Origin: Candidatus Methylomirabilota bacterium
GTDB taxonomy: Bacteria > Methylomirabilota > Methylomirabilia > Methylomirabilales > 2-02-FULL-66-22
Assembly (NCBI GenBank): GCA_026387775.1
Contig: JAPLLC010000171.1
Span: forward strand, 1 to 34,518
Direction of reading: 5' to 3'
Length of the DNA: 34,518 nucleotides
The number at the start of each line of letters is the position of its first letter. The stretch's first letter is position 1. The position numbers and the translations under genes are program-made. Below, in pieces: positions 1-7,208 of the stretch. A model generated the notes under the pieces. That model saw nothing but the letters and a program-made list of their open reading frames with translations. It was not told the origin of the DNA and searched no databases.

Positions 1-208
1 AGAAGGCCGCATAGCCAAAGGACATCAGGCCCGTCCAGCCGTTGGTGATGTTGAGCCCCATGGTCAGAATGACGTAAATCCCGGCCAGTACCCCCACGCT
101 CAGGATGTACTCGTTCTTAATCACCACCGGAAACGCCAGGAGCACCCCGAGGATCGGGAGCCAGATCCAGGCGTTGTCGCGCTGCGGTGTGAAGGCATAC
201 AGGGCCAT
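1..208 (-). CDS. livM: Branched-chain amino acid ABC transporter permease LivM, N-terminal part (cut by window edge)
   Basis: Reading the minus strand from an ATG at 208 gives MALYAFTPQRDNAWIW, then hydrophobic sequence and NITNGWTGLMSFGYAAF, which matches the early membrane segments of LivM. About 69 codons are present and the rest lies beyond base 1. It starts 3 bases after the livH stop, so the two permeases are co-transcribed and probably translationally coupled. In this family LivM pairs with LivH in the inner membrane. The LivG/LivF ATPases usually follow and would lie outside the window. The ORF track misses it because it is truncated. Confidence 0.88.
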   Translation of the reverse strand, partial: MALYAFTPQRDNAWIWLPILGVLLAFPVVIKNEYILSVGVLAGIYVILTMGLNITNGWTGLMSFGYAAF

Positions 209-211
209 GGT

Positions 212-1084
212 CTAGACCACCCGCATCTTGCTGCCCAGGAGTCCCTGTGGCCGCATGATGAGCACGGCCACCATCACCAGGAACCCGATGATGTCCCGGT
301 ATCCGGAGGCGATGAACTGTACCGTCAGATTCTCCACCACGCCGATGATTAAGGAACCCAGAATGGCGCCGGGGATGCTCGTCAACCCGCCAAAAATACA
401 GGCTGCGAACCCCTTCATGCCTGCCGTGCCGCCCATCGTGGCCGACACAGCATTGTAGTAGACGCCGACCAACACCCCGCCTGCCCCGCCCAACAGCGAG
501 GCCAAACCAAACGCGATGTTAAAAACACGATCCGCATTCACCCCCATGGCTTGAGCCGCCTCGTGATCTTGGGCCGTCGCTCGCATCGCCCGTCCGATCT
601 TCGTCCCCTGGATCAACAATTGCAACCCGACGATGAGCACAACCACGATGCCCATGATGACCAACTGGAGGAGCGAGATCTGCGAGTTTCCCAGTTGAAT
701 GGTCTGTCCATAGAGCGACGGGACCGGCCGGTTTTCGGCCCCCCACACGATCATCACCGCCTCCTTGAGAATGATCGACATGCCGATGGTGATGAGCAGG
801 GGAGGCATGTGCCCCACGTTGCGCATCGGCCGGAAGGCGATCTTCTCCATCAGAACGCCGAGAATCCACCCCGCCGCCATCCCCATCATCAAGGCCACGG
901 GCCACGGGAGATTCCAGAGTGTCAGGGCGAAGTATCCCATAAACGCCCCGACCATGTAGACCTCCCCGTGGGCGAAGGTGACCAGGTTCATGGTACCGAA
1001 GATGATAACGAAGCCGATGGCCACTAGGGCGTAGAGGCTTCCTTGCGTCAGGCCGTTGATGAGTTGTTGTAGGAGCATGGACAT
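212..1084 (-). CDS. livH: Branched-chain amino acid ABC transporter permease LivH
   Basis: A 290-residue, very hydrophobic protein of the usual LivH length. It starts MSMLLQQLINGLTQGSLYAL, the typical LivH opening, followed by ALVAIGFVIIFGTMNLVTFAHGE. The cytoplasmic loop RAMRATAQDHEAAQAMGVN is the family coupling motif that contacts the ATPase. About eight membrane segments are visible. It is the second gene of a livK-livH-livM set, separated from livK by 77 bases containing a strong hairpin. The ATG at 1084 is used here; an in-frame ATG two codons later is equally possible and neither has a clear Shine-Dalgarno. The family also moves amides, urea and aromatic acids, so the substrate is open. 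Confidence 0.93.
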   Translation of the reverse strand: MSMLLQQLINGLTQGSLYALVAIGFVIIFGTMNLVTFAHGEVYMVGAFMGYFALTLWNLPWPVALMMGMAAGWILGVLMEKIAFRPMRNVGHMPPLLITIGMSIILKEAVMIVWGAENRPVPSLYGQTIQLGNSQISLLQLVIMGIVVVLIVGLQLLIQGTKIGRAMRATAQDHEAAQAMGVNADRVFNIAFGLASLLGGAGGVLVGVYYNAVSATMGGTAGMKGFAACIFGGLTSIPGAILGSLIIGVVENLTVQFIASGYRDIIGFLVMVAVLIMRPQGLLGSKMRVV

Positions 1085-1106
1085 TCCAGGGCTACGGTTA
1101 ACGTAT

Positions 1107-1136
1107 CACGGCGGGAGGGGACGCCCTCCCGCCGTG
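1107..1136 (-). promoter_or_regulatory. Perfect 13-bp hairpin between livK and livH
   Basis: Arms CACGGCGGGAGGG and CCCTCCCGCCGTG pair perfectly around a 4-base loop. On the minus-strand transcript no U-tract follows, so it is not a classic intrinsic terminator. Its place just after the binding-protein gene and before the permease gene suggests an mRNA-stabilising or attenuating element that raises livK above livH/livM. The structure is seen directly; the role is inferred. Confidence 0.7.
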
Positions 1137-1161
1137 CGGGTGACATCCGGACAGGCCAATC

Positions 1162-2286
1162 CTACTTGTCGAGCAAGCTCCACGCCCCGTTCTTGACCAC
1201 CAAGTAGCGGTAGTCGCGCTTCACATCCCGTCGCTCGGTGAAGCTGAACTTCCCTGTCATGCCGACGAAGTTCTGCATCTTGGCCAGCTCGTCCCGAATG
1301 GCTTTGCGATCGGTTCCGGCCTTCTCGATCGTGTTCGCCATGATGGTGATCGCATCATACGCGATGGCGGCGAACATGTTGGGGGCCACATCGTTGTTTC
1401 GCGCCTTGAAGGTCTTGATGAACTCTTGCACTTCGGGCCGCGGATCGGTTTCCATGAAGATAGTACTGCTGCGCAGCCCTTCCACCGAGCTGCCGCCCAG
1501 CTCCAGCAGTTTCGGCGAATAGAGCGAGCCGGGCCCGAACACCGTGACGTCATTCCAGCCCAGTTTCTCGCGCTGCTTGCTCATCAGGGCCCCGTCGTTA
1601 TACATGGTGGCGATATACAGGGCGTCAGGCTTGGATCCGCGCAGCTTGGTCAGCACTCCCGTGAAATCTTTGTCACGGTCGAAATAGTTCTCGGTGGCCA
1701 CGATCTCGGCCCCGTCCTCCTTGGCGCGCTTGATGTAATGCTGCTGCGCGGCGATCCCCCAGTCGTTGTTGATGTAAAGCACGGCCACCTTCTTCTTGCC
1801 GTCCTTCTTCACCGTGTAGTCGGCCATGAAGGCGCCTTCTTCCGCCTGCGTCCCGATGATCCCGAAGCTCCACTGGCTCTTGGGCGCAAATTCGGGGTGC
1901 GACGCCGTCGGGGAGAGTTGCACGAGACCGGCCCGGTCGTAGATCGGTTGCGCGGCCATGCAGGCCGTGCTGGTGAAGTCGCCGATGGTGGCCACGATCT
2001 TCGGATCGGAAGAGAACTTCTGGGCGATCTGGGCCGAGTCCTTGGGGTCGCTCTTGCTATCCTCGGCGACGATCACGAGCGGGCGCCCCTTGACTCCCCC
2101 CTTCGCGTTGATCTTCTCGACGGCGATATCCATCGCCTTCTTCCAGTTGGTCCCATACTCGGAATAGTTGCCCGTCAGCGGCGCGCTCAGACCGACATAG
2201 ATCGGCTCCCCACTCCAGCCGACAGATGCAACGGAGAGTGCCACGACAAATGCAGCCACGATCACCCCAGCCCACTTGCTCCTCAT
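1162..2286 (-). CDS. livK: Branched-chain amino acid-type ABC transporter substrate-binding protein LivK
   Basis: A periplasmic type I binding protein of 374 residues. The ORF track extends upstream, but the ATG at 2286 has AAGGAGG a suitable distance ahead and begins a signal peptide (MRSKWAGVIVAAFVVALSVASVGWS). The mature start EPIYVGLSAPLTGNYSEYG is the classic Peripla_BP_6 opening. AMDIAVEKINAKGG and KVAVLYINNDWG are further family landmarks. There is no lipobox cysteine, so a soluble periplasmic protein is expected. It leads the livK-livH-livM operon. Family members bind branched-chain amino acids, amides, urea or aromatic acids, so the ligand is not fixed. Confidence 0.92.
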   Translation of the reverse strand: MRSKWAGVIVAAFVVALSVASVGWSGEPIYVGLSAPLTGNYSEYGTNWKKAMDIAVEKINAKGGVKGRPLVIVAEDSKSDPKDSAQIAQKFSSDPKIVATIGDFTSTACMAAQPIYDRAGLVQLSPTASHPEFAPKSQWSFGIIGTQAEEGAFMADYTVKKDGKKKVAVLYINNDWGIAAQQHYIKRAKEDGAEIVATENYFDRDKDFTGVLTKLRGSKPDALYIATMYNDGALMSKQREKLGWNDVTVFGPGSLYSPKLLELGGSSVEGLRSSTIFMETDPRPEVQEFIKTFKARNNDVAPNMFAAIAYDAITIMANTIEKAGTDRKAIRDELAKMQNFVGMTGKFSFTERRDVKRDYRYLVVKNGAWSLLDK

Positions 2287-2303
2287 ACGATCCTCCTTGT
2301 TGC

Positions 2304-2383
2304 GCGGATCTATCCGCTTTTCTTGCGCTCTTGGGCGATCGCTCGAAAGCGAAACCCTATAGCGACACCCCATCTGGGTCCAA
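2304..2383 (-). promoter_or_regulatory. Candidate livK promoter and leader palindrome (weak)
   Basis: On the minus strand a poor -35 (TTGGAC, 2378-2383) and TATAGG (2356-2361) lie 16 bases apart upstream of livK. Between them and the ribosome-binding site is a palindrome, GCGGATAGATCCGC (2304-2317), which could be an operator or a short leader hairpin. The promoter match is weak; the palindrome is certain as sequence only. Confidence 0.25.
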
Positions 2384-2406
2384 GACCTGTCCATGGACTG
2401 CGTAAG

Positions 2407-3606
2407 CTATGAAGTCGCGGAACGCCCAAGGCGTCGCAATCGTTCTAGGTATTCCAGGAAGAAAGCGAGGAACACCCCGACCAAGAGACTGATCCCGCCT
2501 GCGATCACCATGTTCAACTTAATTTGCGGTCTTGACCTCTGCTCTGCCGGGACTGCCCTGTCGAGGAGTTGCACCAAGGGTGTATCCCGCGCCTCGGTGA
2601 TCTTCGCCTGTTCGTATTGCTGGGTGAGAAGCGCGAAAACCGTCTCTTGAATCTTGACCTCCCGGAAAAGGCGTCCGGACTCCATCGCAATCTCCGGGAC
2701 TTTCACCGCTGGAATGCTAAAGTCCTGACGGTTCTGTCCTGGCTGCTTTGTTTCTGAGGGAAGGTCCCGCCCTGCGCTATACTGCATCTGGGCAAGTTGG
2801 CGCTTCAGCTCCTCAACGCGAGCCTTTTGCTGCAGAACCAGCGGGTTGTTCTCTGTCCCATACCCACGCAACGCCTCCAAAGCCACTTCCGCGGCAATAA
2901 CTTGTCCCCTCAACCGAGAAGTCTCCGTAATGCCATCTCTGGCCTGCTCCTGCACACCTATTGCTTTATGCGTCTCCTGGAATCGACGAAGCGCGTCTTC
3001 CGCTTGCCGCAATGCCTTCTCGGTCTTGTCTAGCCGATCCCCAATAAAGGCCTTCTGCCGACTTCCCTCCGTCGTCCCGAACTTGGCGTACATTCGGTCC
3101 AGGTTCGCGATGAACGCATTGGCAAGATCGGCCGCGAACTTCGGATCTGGGTCTGCAACCTTCACCGTGATGACGCCTTCTTTCGATGTAGTGACATCCA
3201 TCGAACCCCGAACGGCATTTATCGCCTGACTAGCAGACGTCGCCTTGTAGTGATCCGTCAGATTGAATCGATTCACAAGCTCCTCGGCCATCGTGCGGCT
3301 CTTCAGGATGGCGACGAACGTATCCTTGCTTGATCCGCTAGAAGTCAGAAGTCCGCCAGGGAATTGCGCGGCTCCTGCCCCACTGAGGGCCGATGACAGG
3401 GCACCGCCGCCCGACTCCTTGGGCGGGAGGATGGATGCCCGAGATTCGAAAATCCTTGTCGCAAAGAAATAGTCGTTGATTCCCGAGTAGAGAACCGCCA
3501 CAACACACAGGCCGACGATCATCCAGCCGCGCTTCCTAAGCACCCACCAGTAGTCCAGCAGATTGGATCCCTCATCCCGCCAGTCTCTTTGAACGTCTGC
3601 CATCAT
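2407..3606 (-). CDS. Wzz/GumC-type chain-length determinant family protein
   Basis: A 399-residue inner-membrane protein with the Wzz layout. An N-terminal stretch (SNLLDYWWVLRKRGW) is followed by one membrane segment. A long periplasmic part rich in predicted coiled coil (KTEKALRQAEDALRRFQE, then KARVEELKRQLAQM) leads to a proline-containing approach and second membrane segment (KLNMVIAGGISLLVGVFLAF). There is no fused tyrosine-kinase domain. Family members set O-antigen or exopolysaccharide length. No other polysaccharide assembly gene adjoins it; the nearest is the GT9 gene 30 kb away. By eye its base composition is less GC-rich than its neighbours and its codon use more mixed, which hints at transfer or relic status. 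Two adjacent ATGs (3606, 3603) are possible starts. Confidence 0.85.
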   Translation of the reverse strand: MMADVQRDWRDEGSNLLDYWWVLRKRGWMIVGLCVVAVLYSGINDYFFATRIFESRASILPPKESGGGALSSALSGAGAAQFPGGLLTSSGSSKDTFVAILKSRTMAEELVNRFNLTDHYKATSASQAINAVRGSMDVTTSKEGVITVKVADPDPKFAADLANAFIANLDRMYAKFGTTEGSRQKAFIGDRLDKTEKALRQAEDALRRFQETHKAIGVQEQARDGITETSRLRGQVIAAEVALEALRGYGTENNPLVLQQKARVEELKRQLAQMQYSAGRDLPSETKQPGQNRQDFSIPAVKVPEIAMESGRLFREVKIQETVFALLTQQYEQAKITEARDTPLVQLLDRAVPAEQRSRPQIKLNMVIAGGISLLVGVFLAFFLEYLERLRRLGRSATS

Positions 3607-3924
3607 GAATGAATATCCCCCTCATCGGGAATGCGATGTTTTTGATCCGTATTAAGCGGCGGAAAGCCGGACGCGGCTCTGTCCAGATCCATAATCAAGT
3701 GAGCATACAGGAAGTGAGGGAGAGCGGCAAGCAGTTTGGATCTTTCGGAAAAGCAATTGATCGTCATTCCCCACCAATTCGGCGGCGCGCGCCAATACGA
3801 ACATCCCGCAAGCCGGTTTCTGATTTCCATTGACGCGCAGGCAAAGGTCGGAGGAAACTCAGGCGTAGATCTGCCAAGTCCGAGACCCTATTGCTCAGGA
3901 ATTCCCAGGAACAAGGAGAAGATC
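3607..3924. other. Divergent intergenic region between the Wzz-like gene and the sugar-binding-protein gene
   Basis: This 318-base stretch separates oppositely directed genes and should hold both promoters. It is less GC-rich than the flanks. ORFs called here (75 and 74 residues on opposite strands) have no convincing ribosome-binding sites or recognisable sequence. The minus-strand one stops in an overlap with the Wzz ATG, so a coupled leader ORF cannot be excluded. I could not identify a convincing -35/-10 pair for either direction. AAGGAG at 3913-3917 is the ribosome-binding site of the plus-strand gene. Confidence 0.5.
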
Positions 3925-5199
3925 ATGCGACGAGGTGGCTGGTTGATGCTGGTGATTCTGGCGGCGGTGCTGGTCGCCGTGGCGCTCCCTGGCTCTAGCT
4001 TCGCGCAACAGAAGAAGATCGTGTTCTGGACCCACTGGGAGCAGAACCCCGAATTCAACAAGTGGTACGAGACCAAGGGCAAGGAATTCGCCAAGAAAAC
4101 CGGGTTTGAAGTGGAACTGGTCACCGTTCCATACCAGGGATACGAGGCCAAGTATCTCGCCGCCTTCATGGCCAAGAACGGCGCCCCTGACATGTTCATG
4201 GGGATGACGCACCACTGGTGCGGACAGTACGATTTCTGCGACAAGATGCCCGCCGATCTGGCCAAGACCTGGGAGGATAATCTGCCCAAGTATATGTTGC
4301 CCGTTGGCATGTGGAAGGGTGTCCGCTACGGGATGCCGATCGAGCATGGCAATTTCCAGCAGATGTACATCAACGTGGATATGTTCAAGAAGGCCGGCCT
4401 GAACCCCGATCGGCCGCCCAAGACCTTCGACGAGTGGCTGGCGGCCATGAAGAAGTTGACCATTGCCGACCCCAAGGGAGGTGAGCCGACACAGGTGGGC
4501 TTCGCCATCCGAAGCAAGGGGCATCCCGTGGGGATCACGGATAAGTTCCTGCCCTTTGCCCACGCCTGGGGCGCCCGGATGCTGAGCCCGGATCTGGACA
4601 AGGCCACCGGCTATGCCAACAGCCCGCAGATGGTGGCCGCTCTCACCTTCTTTAGCGATCTGGTCCTGAAGGACAAGGTGGCCAGCCTGGCGTTCGGGAA
4701 TCCCGAAGATGCCTTTGGCCAAAAGCGCGCTGCCGTGATCTTCCGCGAATCCTGGTTCTTCGGCTGGGCGAAGAAGAACGCGCCTGATGTGAGCGTCAAG
4801 GTGTTCGCCCTCCCGTGCGCCAAGGCGTGCCCGGGCGCCGGCGCGCTGTTCCCCTGGACGGACCTGGTCTACAAGAACAGCCCAAACAAGCAGATGGCCT
4901 GGGAATTCCACAAGTTCATCAGCAATGCCAAGGACGATCTGGAGCATCATCAGGTCGAGGGAATCCTCCCGGTCTGGACGGCGAATCTCGAGACCGCCTA
5001 CGTGAAGTCTCGGCCCGACTACCAGTCCACGAAGGATATGCTCGCCCAACCGGTGCCACCGACCTACTTCCACCCGAAATCGAACGAGTTGGCCACCGCC
5101 TTCGGCGAAGCGGTTGTAGGCGCCCTGTTCGGCAAGGGCCAGCCAAAGCCCCTGCTGGACGACGCAGCCGCCAAGATGGATCGCATCCTCAAGGACTAG
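3925..5199 (+). CDS. Extracellular solute-binding protein, family 1 (sugar-type ABC transporter)
   Basis: A 424-residue periplasmic binding protein. The ATG at 3925 has AAGGAG seven bases upstream and opens a clear signal peptide (MRRGGWLMLVILAAVLVAVA...SSFA, cut before QQKK). The longer ORF-track start adds 63 residues before the signal and is rejected. The mature start KKIVFWTHWEQNPEFNKW, the segment APDMFMGMTHHW and the C-terminal NELATAFGEAVVGALFGKGQ are typical of SBP_bac_1 (MalE/UgpB-like) proteins. It is followed by a hairpin and two matching permeases, then a sugar-acid-type dehydratase, so a sugar, sugar acid or glycoside ligand is likely. The exact ligand cannot be read. Confidence 0.92.
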   Translation: MRRGGWLMLVILAAVLVAVALPGSSFAQQKKIVFWTHWEQNPEFNKWYETKGKEFAKKTGFEVELVTVPYQGYEAKYLAAFMAKNGAPDMFMGMTHHWCGQYDFCDKMPADLAKTWEDNLPKYMLPVGMWKGVRYGMPIEHGNFQQMYINVDMFKKAGLNPDRPPKTFDEWLAAMKKLTIADPKGGEPTQVGFAIRSKGHPVGITDKFLPFAHAWGARMLSPDLDKATGYANSPQMVAALTFFSDLVLKDKVASLAFGNPEDAFGQKRAAVIFRESWFFGWAKKNAPDVSVKVFALPCAKACPGAGALFPWTDLVYKNSPNKQMAWEFHKFISNAKDDLEHHQVEGILPVWTANLETAYVKSRPDYQSTKDMLAQPVPPTYFHPKSNELATAFGEAVVGALFGKGQPKPLLDDAAAKMDRILKD

Positions 5200-5226
5200 G
5201 GAGGCAGTTCGGCGGTTTGACGGTTC

Positions 5227-5265
5227 GGCAACTTGGCAACTGGGCTCACCGGTTGCCAGGTTGCC
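5227..5265 (+). promoter_or_regulatory. Long hairpin between binding-protein and permease genes
   Basis: Arms GGCAACTTGGCAA (5227-5239) and TTGCCAGGTTGCC (5253-5265) match at 12 of 13 positions, and about four more inner pairs bring the stem to roughly 17 bp. No U-tract follows. It parallels the livK/livH hairpin in position, and a REP-like mRNA-stabilising or attenuating role is inferred. Just downstream, 5270-5301 is a degenerate tandem of CGATCGCC/CACTCGCC-like 8-mers. Confidence 0.65.
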
Positions 5266-5319
5266 TATTCCCCCGATCGCCCGATCGCCCACTCGCCCGA
5301 TTAGAGGGTTTCTACTCCC

Positions 5320-6228
5320 ATGCGCCACTGGTTTCGCATTGCGTTTCCCAAGAGCTACATGGATCGCCAGCACCGTGCGGGGTTCCTGTTCGTCCTCCCC
5401 GCCCTGCTGTTCTTCGGCTCCGTCTTCATTCTGCCGCTCGCCCAATCCGTCATGTACTCGTTCTACCGGATCGCCCCCGGTGGAGCGAGCCAGTTCGTGG
5501 GCCTGCGCCTCTATGAAAAGGTCCTCACCGACTCCACCTTCTGGGTCGCCATAAAGAACACCGTCCAGCTCTTGCTCTTGTCGGTGCCCACCACGGTGAT
5601 CTGCGCCCTGGCGGTGGCACTCGGTCTCAACCGGATCGCCAGCCTGAAGTGGCGGAACGTCTGGGCCGCCATGTACTTCTTGCCCTTCGCCACTTCGCTG
5701 GTCGCGGCCGCCCTCATCTGGCAATGGATCTACGACCCGGTCTATGGCTTCCTGAACTACGCCCTGTCGTTCGTCGGCATTCCGCCCCAGAAGTGGCTGC
5801 AGAGCCTGTTCCAGGTGCGCCCGGCCATCGCCGCCGTGAGCGTCTGGGTCCGGATCGGCTTCGACACCATGATCTTCCTGGCCGCGCTCCAAGCGATCCC
5901 GGAGCAGTATTACGAGGCGGCCAGCATCGACGGGGCCAATCCCGTCCAGCAACTCCGGCACATCACCTTGCCGCTGCTCAACCCGCAGATCCTGATGGTC
6001 TGCATTCTCGAACTCATTTTCAACTTCAAGATCTTCGATCAGGTGTACGCCACGACCCAGGGCGGACCGGCAAGCGCCAGTCAGACCGTCATCATGCTGC
6101 TGTATGACACGGCCTTCAAGTTCTTCCGATTCGGTGACGCCTCCGTCATGGCCGTGTTCGTCTTCATCACACTCTTAGTGGTGACCCTAGTGCAATGGCG
6201 CATCTTCCGGAAACCCGTCGAGTACTGA
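5320..6228 (+). CDS. Sugar-type ABC transporter permease, MalF/UgpA-like
   Basis: A 302-residue inner-membrane permease with about six membrane segments. FLFVLPALLFFGSVFILPLA is the usual first segment of the sugar permease family (BPD_transp_1). The EAA loop that docks on the ATPase reads EAASIDGANPVQQLRHITLP. NFKIFDQVYATTQGGPA is a further family signature. It lies 120 bases after the binding-protein gene and 10 bases before the second permease. The ATG at 5320 has GAGGG about 12 bases upstream. No ATPase gene is present in the run, so the pair probably borrows a MsmK/UgpC-type ATPase encoded elsewhere. Confidence 0.93.
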   Translation: MRHWFRIAFPKSYMDRQHRAGFLFVLPALLFFGSVFILPLAQSVMYSFYRIAPGGASQFVGLRLYEKVLTDSTFWVAIKNTVQLLLLSVPTTVICALAVALGLNRIASLKWRNVWAAMYFLPFATSLVAAALIWQWIYDPVYGFLNYALSFVGIPPQKWLQSLFQVRPAIAAVSVWVRIGFDTMIFLAALQAIPEQYYEAASIDGANPVQQLRHITLPLLNPQILMVCILELIFNFKIFDQVYATTQGGPASASQTVIMLLYDTAFKFFRFGDASVMAVFVFITLLVVTLVQWRIFRKPVEY

Positions 6229-6238
6229 AGAACTGCTT

Positions 6239-7114
6239 ATGAATTCCGCCGCTCCATCTCGCGACCGTTCTCCCCGCGCGGCCCTCACCGTTCGCCGTGT
6301 CTATTTTCGCTGGCTCACCGCTCTCTTGGTCGCGTGCGGTGCCATCACGATCTTCTTCCCCTTCTTCTGGATGGCGATCACCTCGCTGAAAACCGCCCCC
6401 GAGATCCAGCGTGTGCCGCTCCAGATCGCCCCCGACCACTGGTTCAACCTGACCAACTACTTCGAAGTCTTCAAGCGCGAACCCTTCATGCGGTACCTGC
6501 TGAACAGCGCCATCGTCGCCTCGATTGCCGCCGTGAGCAGCCTGGTGGTCTCCTCGCTGGCAGGATTCGGATTCGCGAAGTATCACTTCCCCGGACGGGA
6601 CGTCTTCTTCCTCGCCATCGTCGGCATCCTGATGGTCCCCTTCCAGTCCGTGGTGGTGCCGCTGTACACCTGGATAAACCGCCTCGGGCTGCTCGACACC
6701 TACCTGGGCATCGTGGCCCCGGACTTGGTCAGCGTCTTCGGCGTCTTCCTGATGCGGCAGGCGATCGAGATGATCCCCAACGATTACATCGACGCGGCCC
6801 GCATCGACGGCTGCAGCGAGCTCCGGATCTTTTTCTCGGTGATCCTGCCTTCGGTGAAGCCGGCCATGGCCACCTTGCTGATCATTAAGTTCATGTGGAA
6901 CTGGAACGAGTTCTTCTGGCCGCTGGTGGTGATCAACAGCGCCAAGATGAAGGTGGTCACCATGGGCCTGATGAGCTTCACCAACATGTACTTCATCGAA
7001 TATAACCTCCTCACTGCCGCCGCCGTGATCAGCATCCTGCCCATCTTGCTCATCTTTCTCACGCTGCAGCGCTGGGTGGTCCAGGCCGTGGTGATGAGCG
7101 GCCTGAAGGGGTGA
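6239..7114 (+). CDS. Sugar-type ABC transporter permease, MalG/UgpE-like
   Basis: A 291-residue inner-membrane permease, partner of the preceding gene. It has the typical N-terminal membrane segment followed by FFWMAITSLKT, a family hallmark, and the EAA loop YIDAARIDGCSELRIFFSVILP. KFMWNWNEFFWPLVVI is the usual sequence before the last segments. Only 10 bases separate it from the first permease, which indicates one transcript. A large imperfect inverted repeat follows, then the dehydratase gene. Confidence 0.93.
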   Translation: MNSAAPSRDRSPRAALTVRRVYFRWLTALLVACGAITIFFPFFWMAITSLKTAPEIQRVPLQIAPDHWFNLTNYFEVFKREPFMRYLLNSAIVASIAAVSSLVVSSLAGFGFAKYHFPGRDVFFLAIVGILMVPFQSVVVPLYTWINRLGLLDTYLGIVAPDLVSVFGVFLMRQAIEMIPNDYIDAARIDGCSELRIFFSVILPSVKPAMATLLIIKFMWNWNEFFWPLVVINSAKMKVVTMGLMSFTNMYFIEYNLLTAAAVISILPILLIFLTLQRWVVQAVVMSGLKG

Positions 7115-7123
7115 GGCGTTTGG

Positions 7124-7189
7124 GATTTTAGATTTACGATTTTCGAGTGGGGGACCGGACTTCAAATCGAAAATTGCAAATCTAAGATC
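7124..7189 (+). repeat. AT-rich imperfect inverted repeat (23-bp arms)
   Basis: Arms 7124-7146 and 7167-7189 are reverse complements at 20 of 23 positions, and all three mismatches are transitions. The loop is 20 bases of GC-rich sequence. The arms are made of words like GATTTTAGATTT and CGAAAATT, strikingly AT-rich for this genome. It sits between the permease and dehydratase genes. It could be a processing or attenuation hairpin or a small mobile-type repeat. Confidence 0.7.
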
Positions 7190-7208
7190 GAAAATGGGGG
7201 GTGATCGG

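Noticed and set aside
3603-3830. 75-residue minus-strand ORF upstream of the Wzz-like gene
   Set aside because: No ribosome-binding site, no recognisable motif and atypical composition; kept only as a remark in the intergenic entry.
3895-5961. 688-residue minus-strand ORF opposite the sugar-binding-protein and permease genes
   Set aside because: Antisense shadow of two clear genes, spanning their boundary, with biased composition and no motif.
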